Shown here: one piece after another, positions 1 through 5,637 of the stretch
How the letters are laid out: each line of letters starts with the position of its first letter
Numbering within the stretch: the first letter of the stretch is position 1
NCBI GenBank assembly: GCA_030622375.1
Contig: JAUXGC010000085.1
Coordinates: 1-5,656, forward strand
Origin: Sulfurovum sp.
GTDB lineage: Bacteria; Campylobacterota; Campylobacteria; Campylobacterales; Sulfurovaceae
DNA length: 5,656 bases
Direction: 5' to 3'
Notes under the pieces: model-generated
What the model saw: the letters and a program-made list of their open reading frames with translations, nothing else
What the model was told of the DNA's origin: nothing
Databases searched by the model: none
Position numbers and translations under genes: made by a program

Positions 1-330
1 AACTTTTATAGACGGGTACTGAAAGATGAGACAGTAGGACCATTTTTTATAGCAAAATTAGGTGATGATATGACCAATGAGCATTGGGTACCACATTTAG
101 AACTCTTGGTAAACTTTTGGTCTTCTATGGCACTGAGTGATGCTTCCTACAGAGGCAACCCTCTTGCTCCACATATGATGATAGGTGGACTTAGTCGTGA
201 AGCGTTTGAACAGTGGCTCACGCTATTCTTTGCAACACTAAATGCTATTTATGAGCCACATATAGCAGATGTCTTTAAAGAGAGAAGTACAATTATAGCA
301 GGTAATTTTATGCGTAATTTGGGGATATAG
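1..330 (+). CDS. Group III truncated haemoglobin (Ctb-like), 5' end cut off by the window
   Basis: The reading frame is open from base 1 to the TAG at 328-330 (109 residues visible). The internal ATG at 70 is not the real start, because haem-pocket residues are encoded before it. Group III globins such as Campylobacter Ctb are about 125-130 residues, so roughly the first 16 residues are missing. Visible landmarks, numbered from base 1, are the FYRRV helix-B segment with Tyr3 at the B10 position, GPFF at 13-16, His32 followed by a VNFW segment (E7 region), His58 in the PLAPH segment (proximal haem ligand, F8) and Trp72 in the EQWLTLF segment (G8). These match Ctb residues Tyr19, His46, His72 and Trp86. 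Family members are cytoplasmic haem proteins that bind O2; in Campylobacter, Ctb is linked to O2 handling under nitrosative stress. The promoter lies outside the window, and the next gene is convergent. Family assignment is firm; the physiological role is inferred. Confidence 0.9.
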   Translation, partial: NFYRRVLKDETVGPFFIAKLGDDMTNEHWVPHLELLVNFWSSMALSDASYRGNPLAPHMMIGGLSREAFEQWLTLFFATLNAIYEPHIADVFKERSTIIAGNFMRNLGI

Positions 331-345
331 TAAACTTTTTACACA

Positions 346-407
346 GAGTAGCCCTAAAAACTTCTATTTATATACATCATCTTTATAAATATTGTTTCGA
401 GCTACTC
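346..407. repeat. Long imperfect inverted repeat between convergent genes, possible terminator
   Basis: Three nested complementary segments can fold into one stem. The outer pair is GAGTAGC (346-352) with GCTACTC (401-407). The middle pair is AAAC (358-361) with GTTT (394-397). The inner pair is TATTTATA (365-372) with TATAAATA (384-391), closing an 11-base loop. The total is 19 pairs interrupted by small internal loops. It lies 15 bases after the globin stop and 8 bases after the radical SAM stop, where a two-way terminator would be expected. Neither side has a strong T-tract: the minus-strand read-through has only an A-run then a few T, and the plus side has none. Termination is therefore uncertain, and it may instead protect the 3' ends of the messages. 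Confidence 0.4.
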
Positions 408-415
408 CAATGTGA

Positions 416-1318
416 TTAGTATGACTTTTGAAATGAGGTTTTAGGGAGTGTTGTTTTAAAGCGATCTTTATAACTACATTTTCTACAAAGTGCTTCGACT
501 GCTTTGTTTTGTGCAAAACCTTCAATCATATCTTGCGCCCTTTTTGAACTTAGTACCTCTTTAAGCAAAGTGTCATGCAAGTTACCAAGGTTTATAACCC
601 CTTCACCATCAAGACAGCATGGAACCACCGTACCGTCTGCAAGTATGCCTATATGTGACTTCAAAGCGTGACAGGTCGAATCACTATCATGTGTATTATT
701 CAGTGATGGCCACTCAAAGTAGTTATCAAAATTTAACAGTACTTTTGAAGCAAGTCGTAGTGATTTGATCTTATCCTTATAAATCGCATCTAAATTTATT
801 TTCATGTCAAAAAAGTTTTCTATGCTTTCAAAAAGCATCTTGTTAAATTTAGCTTCACTCAACACATCATCAAGGTTCCAGACTCTCAAGTTTATAAATG
901 GTTTTGGATACTTTTCAAGTTTATTTTTGCATGCCACAAAAACCCCGTCCATATACGCTTCAAAACTGAGGTTGAGACTATTTTTGTTATAACTATTTAG
1001 TGAGATATTTAGTTGCCTTACTGCTGGATGGAACAAAACCTCAATAGGTGTTTTTTCGAGATAGTATCCACTTGTAGTAAGTTCCACTTCAAAGCCGTAT
1101 TTTCCTGCAAGTTGCAAATATTCAAAAAGATTTGAGAGCGTAAGAGGATCTCCCATAACATGAAATGCAAGAGATCTTGTGTAAGGCTGAAGTTCTATGA
1201 GTATTTTTTCAAAAAAGCTAAGTGACATTGTTTTTGTTGGTTGCAACTTTGGCGGACAAAAGCTACATGCCAAACCGCAAATATTGGTAACTTCTATATG
1301 AACGCGGTTAAAGTGCAT
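416..1318 (-). CDS. Radical SAM protein with C-terminal SPASM-type domain
   Basis: This 300-residue protein is probably a cytoplasmic radical S-adenosylmethionine enzyme. The CX3CX2C motif that binds the 4Fe-4S/SAM cluster is Cys14, Cys18 and Cys21, unusually close to the N-terminus, and directly follows a strand reading HIEVTNICG. A GDPL segment at 56-59 corresponds to the SAM-binding glycine motif, and ELTTSGYYL at 79-87 fits a barrel strand. The C-terminus has SPASM character: Cys216, then Cys234-Cys235 after a DGTVVPC turn, an INLGNL segment (242-247), then Cys278 and Cys281 (CRKC). That is enough for about one auxiliary cluster, fewer cysteines than the seven of full SPASM domains. Such proteins modify peptides, proteins or small molecules; no precursor peptide or partner gene is adjacent, so the substrate is unknown. 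The ATG at 1318 is preceded by an AGAGG-like site about four bases upstream. The gene stands alone, convergent with the globin gene. Confidence 0.88.
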   Translation of the reverse strand: MHFNRVHIEVTNICGLACSFCPPKLQPTKTMSLSFFEKILIELQPYTRSLAFHVMGDPLTLSNLFEYLQLAGKYGFEVELTTSGYYLEKTPIEVLFHPAVRQLNISLNSYNKNSLNLSFEAYMDGVFVACKNKLEKYPKPFINLRVWNLDDVLSEAKFNKMLFESIENFFDMKINLDAIYKDKIKSLRLASKVLLNFDNYFEWPSLNNTHDSDSTCHALKSHIGILADGTVVPCCLDGEGVINLGNLHDTLLKEVLSSKRAQDMIEGFAQNKAVEALCRKCSYKDRFKTTLPKTSFQKSY

Positions 1319-1344
1319 AAAGCCTCTTCTATGTTTTTAGATGA

Positions 1345-1352
1345 ATTTTAGC
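1345..1352 (-). promoter_or_regulatory. Possible -10 element for the radical SAM gene
   Basis: Read on the minus strand, GCTAAAAT ends about 27 bases before the ATG at 1318, in an AT-rich stretch and with the TAAAAT form common in Campylobacterota. No convincing -35 is seen, which is usual for this phylum. The call rests on position and base composition only. Confidence 0.3.
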
Positions 1353-1376
1353 ATAAAATTACAACTACAGGTTTGC

Positions 1377-1582
1377 TTAGATAAAACAGTCAGACAAAAC
1401 AAAAAGAACAACAACATCTTCAAAATCAGCTAAAACCTGTTTTTTATAAGTTCATAGTGCATAATAGAACTAATCTTGTTTAAAACAATACCCTTAATAG
1501 TATTGTTTATTTTATACTCTTTAAGTCCTTTAAGCACTGCACTTATACAAATTGCTTTATTGGTTTGTTCCATATTTTTCAT
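1377..1582 (-). pseudogene. cbiA: Decayed internal fragment of cbiA (cobyrinate a,c-diamide synthase)
   Basis: On the minus strand a 50-codon frame runs from the ATG at 1582 to a TAG at 1430-1432. It contains ISAVLKGLKEY, then IKGIVLNKISS and MHYELI, which I recognise as the middle of the N-terminal domain of CbiA/CobB (typically VLKG...IKGVILN+..S..HY.LI). Just before the TAG the similarity moves to the neighbouring frame: KKQVLADFEDVVVL is read there, as intact relatives would continue, until a TAA at 1377-1379. The switch falls at a run of six A (minus strand; T at 1440-1445), where a seventh A would restore the frame, so a one-base loss explains it. Intact CbiA is about 450 residues with an N-terminal P-loop and a C-terminal glutaminase domain. 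Both are absent, and I cannot see them in the flanks. This is almost certainly a non-functional relic. Family identity is from memory of the motif and should be confirmed by search. Confidence 0.65.
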
Positions 1583-1796
1583 AACAAAAGTTTATTATAC
1601 TTTTACTAAAAATCCAATGGGGATTTAACTCTTTTACCACATAGGCAAATATCATCGTTATCTGAATATCCGATTTAATAGTAAATATCAGGCAACAGCT
1701 TCTTTTGAGTTAGATATTATAAAATATATTATTTATAATCATTATTTTGTTAATATCTATAAGATAAAATATGTTTATATTAGACAAGGAAATTAA
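1583..1796. other. Intergenic DNA without a supportable gene
   Basis: Reading both strands here gives only short frames without starts or recognisable motifs. The DNA becomes very AT-rich towards 1700-1790, where the promoter of the DUF2721 gene is expected. It includes an inverted repeat ATTATAAA (1716-1723) with TTTATAAT (1732-1739). Part of the stretch may be further decayed sequence next to the cbiA remnant, but nothing in it can be assigned. Confidence 0.5.
1742..1770 (+). promoter_or_regulatory. Probable promoter of the DUF2721 gene
   Basis: A -10-like TAAAAT lies at 1765-1770. A weak T-rich -35-like TTATTT at 1742-1747 precedes it by 17 bases. Transcription would start near 1777, giving a leader of about 20 bases that contains the AAGGA ribosome-binding site at 1786-1790. 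The surrounding AT-rich DNA fits the phylum's promoter style. It overlaps a weak Fur-box-like sequence at 1728-1746. Confidence 0.4.
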
Positions 1797-2261
1797 ATGA
1801 TTACAACCATAAATACAGATATTGTTAATACTGTTTCACATCTTATACAACTAGCTGTAGCTCCTGTTTTTTTACTAGCAGGAGTTGCTGGACTATTAAA
1901 TGTTTTTACGGGTAGATTTACACGAATCATTGATAAAGTAGAGAAACTGGAAATATATGAAGAAAAACAGTTAAAAATAAATAAAGATCATGTTACGTCA
2001 AAGGTATCAAAAGCACGCAGATCGGCGCTTACTAAAAGATTGAAAAATATAAACTTTGCAATACTTTTTGGAACCATGACAGGAGTAATGGTATCTTTAC
2101 TCATTATTACCATGTTTTTAAGTTCCATCTTGGAGTTCAAAGGATCGACTGTTATTTCGATTCTATTTATTTTTGCAATGATTTCACTGCTTATATCATT
2201 ATTACTTTTTTTAAGAGAAATTCTTTATACTACCTCTTCCATAAAAGAGAAAAAAACATAG
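1797..2261 (+). CDS. DUF2721 family integral membrane protein
   Basis: This 154-residue protein has a DUF2721 pattern: an N-terminal SHLIQLAVAPVFLLAGVAGL segment (14-33) followed by LLNVFTGRFTRIIDKVEKLE (33-52), which matches the family's conserved R-L-x-R-I-x-D stretch after the first helix. Predicted membrane helices are at about 15-37, 85-109 and 117-139. A charged loop (40-84) rich in Lys and Arg (KARRSALTKRLK, 72-83) is probably cytoplasmic. The C-terminus is basic (KEKKT). The family's function is unknown, and length is typical. The ATG start is supported by AAGGA six bases upstream. The cupin gene follows after 59 bases in the same direction and may be partly co-transcribed, although a better -10 sits between them. 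No active-site residues are apparent, so no enzymatic role is proposed. Confidence 0.85.
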   Translation: MITTINTDIVNTVSHLIQLAVAPVFLLAGVAGLLNVFTGRFTRIIDKVEKLEIYEEKQLKINKDHVTSKVSKARRSALTKRLKNINFAILFGTMTGVMVSLLIITMFLSSILEFKGSTVISILFIFAMISLLISLLLFLREILYTTSSIKEKKT

Positions 2262-2293
2262 GAGATTTTTCTTATTTACAGTACAATTAGAAA

Positions 2294-2299
2294 TATAAT
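2294..2299 (+). promoter_or_regulatory. Consensus -10 element before the cupin gene
   Basis: A perfect TATAAT lies 21 bases before the cupin ATG, between the DUF2721 stop and the ribosome-binding site. A TTTACA at 2275-2280 resembles a -35 but is only 13 bases away, too close for an ordinary sigma-70 promoter. It suggests that the cupin can be expressed apart from DUF2721. Confidence 0.4.
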
Positions 2300-2320
2300 T
2301 AATAGTTACGGAGAATAATC

Positions 2321-2692
2321 ATGACACCATCCAAAATTAACTTTTCAGAAAAATTTTCTAAACTATCTGCTGACGATTACAGCGTGAGAATCATAGCAAA
2401 AATGAATGATTATGAATTTAAAATAGTTAAATTTAAAGGAGAATTTGTTTGGCATAGCCATGATGATACGGATGAAACTTTCATAATTCTGGAAGGCAAG
2501 ATGCTTATGCATTTTAGAGATAAAATTGTTGAAATCAATAGTGGAGAAATGATTGTCATCCCAAAGGGAATAGAACATAAACCAACCTCCAAAGAAGGGT
2601 ATAAAGCCATTCTTATAGAGCCTGAAGGCACTTCTAATACGGGAGATGCTGAAAGTAGCGAGGCTACAATAAGTAAAATAGAGTGGATATAA
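2321..2692 (+). CDS. Small single-domain cupin protein (mannose-6-phosphate isomerase-like)
   Basis: This 123-residue, probably cytoplasmic protein is one beta-barrel cupin domain. Cupin motif 1 is seen as Gly40, then His45-x-His47, Glu52 and Gly59 (WHSHDDTDETFIILEG). Motif 2 is Gly75, Pro81, Gly83 and His86 (GEMIVIPKGIEHKP). The three His and Glu52 form the usual set of metal ligands, so a bound divalent metal is expected. The Asn often found four residues after the last His is Ser90 here. The tail (IEPEGTSNTGD at 99-109, ending EWI) is typical of a widespread group of about 120 residues annotated only as cupin or mannose-6-phosphate-isomerase-like. The substrate is unknown and the isomerase label should not be taken literally. 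GGAG at 2310-2313, seven bases before the ATG, fixes the start. It is convergent with the START-domain gene. Confidence 0.9.
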   Translation: MTPSKINFSEKFSKLSADDYSVRIIAKMNDYEFKIVKFKGEFVWHSHDDTDETFIILEGKMLMHFRDKIVEINSGEMIVIPKGIEHKPTSKEGYKAILIEPEGTSNTGDAESSEATISKIEWI

Positions 2693-2758
2693 ATCTTATA
2701 CATGATGTTGAGCCTAATCAATTTAATTATAATTTTAAAATAAACTAGAATAAAAATT

Positions 2759-2778
2759 AATGGTTCAGTACCATTTTT
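2759..2778. terminator. Probable bidirectional intrinsic terminator
   Basis: AATGGT (2759-2764) pairs with ACCATT (2770-2775) around a five-base loop. Five T at 2774-2778 follow on the plus strand. An A-rich stretch precedes the stem (TAAAAATT at 2751-2758), giving a T-rich tail on the minus strand. It lies between the cupin stop and the stop of the START-domain gene, so it could end both transcripts. The stem is short. A second weak hairpin, AGAGA (2796-2800) with TCTCT (2809-2813), is nearer the minus-strand gene. Confidence 0.45.
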
Positions 2779-2855
2779 AGAGCATTGGACAAACCAGAGA
2801 GATATTTTTCTCTATCTGTCTTATCCAGCTTAGGTTCAAAGATTCTATCTTATAT

Positions 2856-3464
2856 TTAAATTACTTTCTTCTTGAGTGCTTTAAGTGTATCAAATGGGCC
2901 ATCGATAATAAACATATTGATAATCCATACAGCCAAACTACCTCCCGGATTACCTACAAATTGATAGTGTATTTTAGTTTTATTATCTCCTAAAGATGTC
3001 AATTTCCAAAACCCCTTAACACCTTTTATTCTCACCACATTATCAAAATTTTCTATTGTTTTTAGCTCTTCTATCATATCTATTTTGGTTATTTTATTGG
3101 ATTCATTAGAATCGACATTGAATCTCAATACCGCATCTCTGTCTGATGCAGGCCAAGGAAGATCAATTTTATAATAAATAATATCTTCATTATGGCTAAT
3201 GCTCTTTAAGACCTTGGCAACACTAACATTAGGATACCAGTTTACATAATCTGGAATATTAGTAATTGCTTTGACTATATCGGACCGTTTGGCATTTATC
3301 GTTGTAACTGCCTTAAACTCTTTAGCTGGAGAGTCTTCAATAGTTCTTGTGTATATTTTAATATCATCTTCACTCTTGCTCAGCTCCCAAGAAGATTGAC
3401 CAAATAAGGGGCTTACAGAAAATAGAAAACCAATAACAAAAGTAATACACTTACTCTGTTTCAT
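2856..3464 (-). CDS. Exported START-domain (SRPBCC) lipid-binding protein
   Basis: This 202-residue protein has an N-terminal signal peptide: Lys near the start, a hydrophobic core at about 7-20 and a likely cleavage after Phe-Gly (about 22). The mature part is a START-type helix-grip fold. Family landmarks are DIKIYTR (34-40), a Tyr-x-x-Trp-Tyr-Pro stretch (73-78), PWPASDRDAV (103-112), GFWKL (151-155) and the C-terminal helix region beginning NPGGSLAVWIINMFIIDGP (172-190). Bacterial members of this type are usually secreted or periplasmic with unknown ligand; the fold encloses a hydrophobic cavity for sterol, phospholipid or carotenoid-like molecules. It is the last gene of a minus-strand set, 67 bases after the CruF-like gene, which suggests an isoprenoid or lipid ligand (inference). 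The ATG at 3464 has a weak AAGAG ribosome-binding site, consistent with coupling to upstream transcription. No catalytic residues are evident. Confidence 0.85.
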   Translation of the reverse strand: MKQSKCITFVIGFLFSVSPLFGQSSWELSKSEDDIKIYTRTIEDSPAKEFKAVTTINAKRSDIVKAITNIPDYVNWYPNVSVAKVLKSISHNEDIIYYKIDLPWPASDRDAVLRFNVDSNESNKITKIDMIEELKTIENFDNVVRIKGVKGFWKLTSLGDNKTKIHYQFVGNPGGSLAVWIINMFIIDGPFDTLKALKKKVI

Positions 3465-3531
3465 ATTAAACTCTTAGGATTTTGGTAGCAAGTTACTGCT
3501 TGACCATAAGGTTTCAAATCTATAGTCTTTA

Positions 3532-4392
3532 TCATTCTAACTCATTCGAGTTATAGACAATAGCAAAAGCTATTATGGCTGGTACTATAATGGTAGCAAT
3601 CCCGATCAGAGTCATACTCTGATAAATCTCATTTGTTTGAAACAGTTGTCCTGAAGCTATGGTTATCTCTCTGTTTTCTTCAAACATCATTAAAACAGGA
3701 AGCTGTATAAATATGGATGCATACATAACTATCGATTGATACCAATAAAGCTTCTTTTTTGCAATGGCCGGCACTTCTGTTTTTTTCTGCCAATAAATAA
3801 CTAATGCAAAAATCTGAAAAATCGTATAGGCAGCAAGATACCAACCCATGAAATTTGCAAATGGAACACCAAAATATGCACCAGAATCATCCCAAATATA
3901 AGCCTTGTTAATAGTAGCCATAACAGGGTCAAGAGCATAATCCCATGACGTAAAAAGAGCAGCGGCTATGATAGGGACTAGTACAATATTTGCACCTTTT
4001 AGCGTATTGTTAAAATTACCTGATACTGCTTTGGCAAGAGTCCAAAAAATATATGCCCCAACACCATAACCCATCATTACTATAATTGGAAAACCAAACA
4101 GTTGTGGACCCAATATTTCCGTATAATAATAACTACTATATGGAAAACCTGTCGCTATACTCATTCCTTCATAAAAAAGGCTTACTGCCATTCCTGTCCC
4201 AATCAGTATTAATATATTTTTTATTCCATAGCGCACAGTACCATGTGTAAAAATAAATATAATAAATGAAATAAGAAGGAAAGGTATAACAATACCTGCT
4301 TTTGTTCCTCCAAATCCAACAATTACATTGGCTATCAGATAAGTAATCACTATGATTGATAACAGATTTAATAATTTTTTTTCACTTTTCAC
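3532..4392 (-). CDS. Carotenoid biosynthesis membrane protein, CruF/DUF422 type
   Basis: This 286-residue polytopic protein has about eight hydrophobic helices (roughly 8-27, 34-50, 58-73, 98-120, 134-149, 180-200, 219-237, 259-280). It carries the DUF422 (Caroten_synth) signature: an acidic site YEGMSIATGFPYSSYYYT (74-91), LGPQLFGFP (94-102), WDYALDPVM (150-158) and YFGVPFANFMGW (173-184). Studied members are carotenoid 1,2-hydratases: cyanobacterial and Deinococcus CruF act on gamma-carotene-type ends, and haloarchaeal CruF on bisanhydrobacterioruberin. Here no crtB, crtI or crtE lies nearby, so the substrate is open. The start is GTG at 4392. An in-frame TAA lies a few codons upstream, no ATG precedes the first helix, and an AAAGG-like site sits six bases before it. 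The gene follows the DUF4185-like gene after 56 bases and precedes the START gene by 67 bases, suggesting one operon. Confidence 0.82.
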   Translation of the reverse strand: MKSEKKLLNLLSIIVITYLIANVIVGFGGTKAGIVIPFLLISFIIFIFTHGTVRYGIKNILILIGTGMAVSLFYEGMSIATGFPYSSYYYTEILGPQLFGFPIIVMMGYGVGAYIFWTLAKAVSGNFNNTLKGANIVLVPIIAAALFTSWDYALDPVMATINKAYIWDDSGAYFGVPFANFMGWYLAAYTIFQIFALVIYWQKKTEVPAIAKKKLYWYQSIVMYASIFIQLPVLMMFEENREITIASGQLFQTNEIYQSMTLIGIATIIVPAIIAFAIVYNSNELE

Positions 4393-4448
4393 TTTTTGCC
4401 TTTAAAGTTTTAATTTTATATATTTTATCATTGTTAAGTAAACACTAT

Positions 4449-5597
4449 TCATCTATAACTCACAATAACAAATCGTGGCCAATATAAAGATGTTTCTCCC
4501 TCTTTTGAAAATAAATCATTAAGTTTAAAACTATTTGTAGCATAAGTAATTATAAGGTCATTAGGATTTAAACTGGTTAGTTCTGGGTGAGCCTTAGCTG
4601 CATAAACAAATGCACCTGAAACATTTGACTCTGGTGGAGAGTATATAGTTGATACAGAGGTCCAAGGACCAGTAAGCTTTTTAGCGGTGCGAAGCCCAAT
4701 AGTCGATGCACCAAAACCATAACTAGCAATATGAACAAATAATTTTTTACGCTCATCCCAATGCACAGAACATTCACTCCCAGCATCATCTAAGACAGTT
4801 TCTGGCTTATCATCTCCAAGCATAGATTCTAAAATCCATCCTCTCTTTTTGCCTGTCCACCATTGAGCCTTGTTGACATTGCCTTTTTTAAGTAAACTGG
4901 TTGGGTAGCGTACAAGTGTACCACTGTGCACTCCTTTTTGAGCAATAGCAAGAGCAACCGTATAGTTGCCATCTTGAATTACAGCTGTAGCAGGAATGGC
5001 ATCAAATTTACTTGTAGCAATATCAATAATACTTGGATTCCATCTCTCTACTGGAATATCTGGATTTTTAATCACTGCAACAGCATAACCTACACACTTG
5101 AAACCAAGACTTTGCTCTGTTGTTGCTTTAATGATATACAGAAAAATAATCAACTCTCCTGTATCAACTCTAGATCCATGTCCAGGCCAATACCAATGTT
5201 TTGCACGCTCTGGAAAAAATGATGAGGGCAAACCATTAATATCTTCTTTCCAATGAAAATCCATTTTTGCCCTAAGTGGATCTATTCCATTTTGAATGGC
5301 AATTGTATTTCTTACCATTTTAGATCCTACTCTTGTGTGACTGCCTGATTCAGCAATAAAGGTATCTCCAAAAAGCCATAATGTACGATTGTTATCAAGT
5401 GGTATGGAGAGAGCTGCATCTGCTCCTAGCCAACGTGCATTCTGATGAAAAAGGGGCTCTGCTTCTTCAAAAGCCTCTGCTTTAAAACTTTTAGAATATA
5501 TGGGGCTATTTGAGTAAAAATATATAAATAGGATTAAAAAAATAAATATAAAAAAAGTAACTATAAAGTATATGCCACTCTTGTGCCTAAAGTACAC
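4449..5597 (-). CDS. Membrane-anchored DUF4185-like beta-propeller protein
   Basis: This 382-residue protein starts with a basic stretch and one hydrophobic helix (about 9-28) without a clear cleavage site, so it is probably a signal anchor with the rest outside the cytoplasmic membrane. The remainder reads as repeated propeller blades. WLGADAALSIPL (56-67) and TLWLFGDTFI (72-81) form the DUF4185/DUF5005 opening, related in fold to GH43-type five-bladed propellers. Later blades include ECSVHWDERKKLFVHIAS (275-292), GPWTSVSTIYSPP (310-322), DLIITYATNS (347-356) and LYWPRFVIV (371-379). Function is unknown. Relatives are suspected glycan-acting or glycan-binding proteins, but I cannot assign catalytic acids with confidence. 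Only two Cys (168 and 276) are present. The start is GTG at 5597, supported by AAGGTGG at 5604-5610, six bases upstream. It is the first gene of the minus-strand set in this window. Confidence 0.68.
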   Translation of the reverse strand: MYFRHKSGIYFIVTFFIFIFLILFIYFYSNSPIYSKSFKAEAFEEAEPLFHQNARWLGADAALSIPLDNNRTLWLFGDTFIAESGSHTRVGSKMVRNTIAIQNGIDPLRAKMDFHWKEDINGLPSSFFPERAKHWYWPGHGSRVDTGELIIFLYIIKATTEQSLGFKCVGYAVAVIKNPDIPVERWNPSIIDIATSKFDAIPATAVIQDGNYTVALAIAQKGVHSGTLVRYPTSLLKKGNVNKAQWWTGKKRGWILESMLGDDKPETVLDDAGSECSVHWDERKKLFVHIASYGFGASTIGLRTAKKLTGPWTSVSTIYSPPESNVSGAFVYAAKAHPELTSLNPNDLIITYATNSFKLNDLFSKEGETSLYWPRFVIVSYR

Positions 5598-5603
5598 TCT
5601 TTA

Positions 5604-5610
5604 CCACCTT
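5604..5610 (-). promoter_or_regulatory. Ribosome-binding site that fixes a GTG start
   Basis: Read on the minus strand, AAGGTGG is followed by six bases and then GTG at 5597. This good Shine-Dalgarno match, just ahead of the basic N-terminus and anchor helix, supports GTG as the start of the DUF4185-like gene. Confidence 0.6.
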
Positions 5611-5612
5611 TA

Positions 5613-5637
5613 AAATATATAGTATCCGTAAAGTATA
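5613..5637 (-). promoter_or_regulatory. Likely promoter region of the three-gene minus-strand set
   Basis: Two -10-like sequences are present on the minus strand: TATACT (5632-5637) and TATATT (5613-5618). The first would give a leader of about 28 bases ahead of the GTG; the second would put the start point almost on the ribosome-binding site, so the first is preferred. Any -35 would fall at or beyond the window edge, and an upstream gene of the same operon cannot be excluded. Confidence 0.35.

Noticed and set aside
70..330. Globin gene starting at the ATG at 70
   Set aside because: The frame is open back to base 1 and encodes the helix-B Tyr and GPFF segment before that ATG, so this is an internal Met of a gene truncated by the window.
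804..992. 62-codon plus-strand frame
   Set aside because: It lies wholly inside the radical SAM gene on the opposite strand and lacks family features.
1483..1508. Perfect 9-bp inverted repeat AAACAATAC / GTATTGTTT with an 8-base loop
   Set aside because: It falls inside the cbiA-like coding remnant, where the codons for NNTIKGIVL account for it. There is no T-tract on either strand.
1430..1582. 50-codon minus-strand frame as an intact small gene
   Set aside because: It has no clear ribosome-binding site. Its sequence matches the interior of CbiA, and the similarity continues in the next frame past its stop, so it reads as a relic.
1617..1679. Short minus-strand frame containing a CLCGK stretch, resembling a zinc-knuckle end
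   Set aside because: Only about 20 codons, no start, and a single Cys-x-Cys pair. It is too short to assign to any family.
1629..1796. Open plus-strand frame of 55 codons before the DUF2721 start
   Set aside because: It has no ATG or other supported start and no recognisable motif. Its Tyr/Ile/Lys-rich translation is what AT-rich promoter DNA gives by chance.
2363..2721. Minus-strand frames of 71 and 103 codons
   Set aside because: They are antisense to the well-supported cupin gene and show no motif.
4577..5222. Other-frame ORFs of 70 codons (minus) and 98 codons (plus)
   Set aside because: Both are embedded in the DUF4185-like gene, whose frame has coherent propeller motifs.
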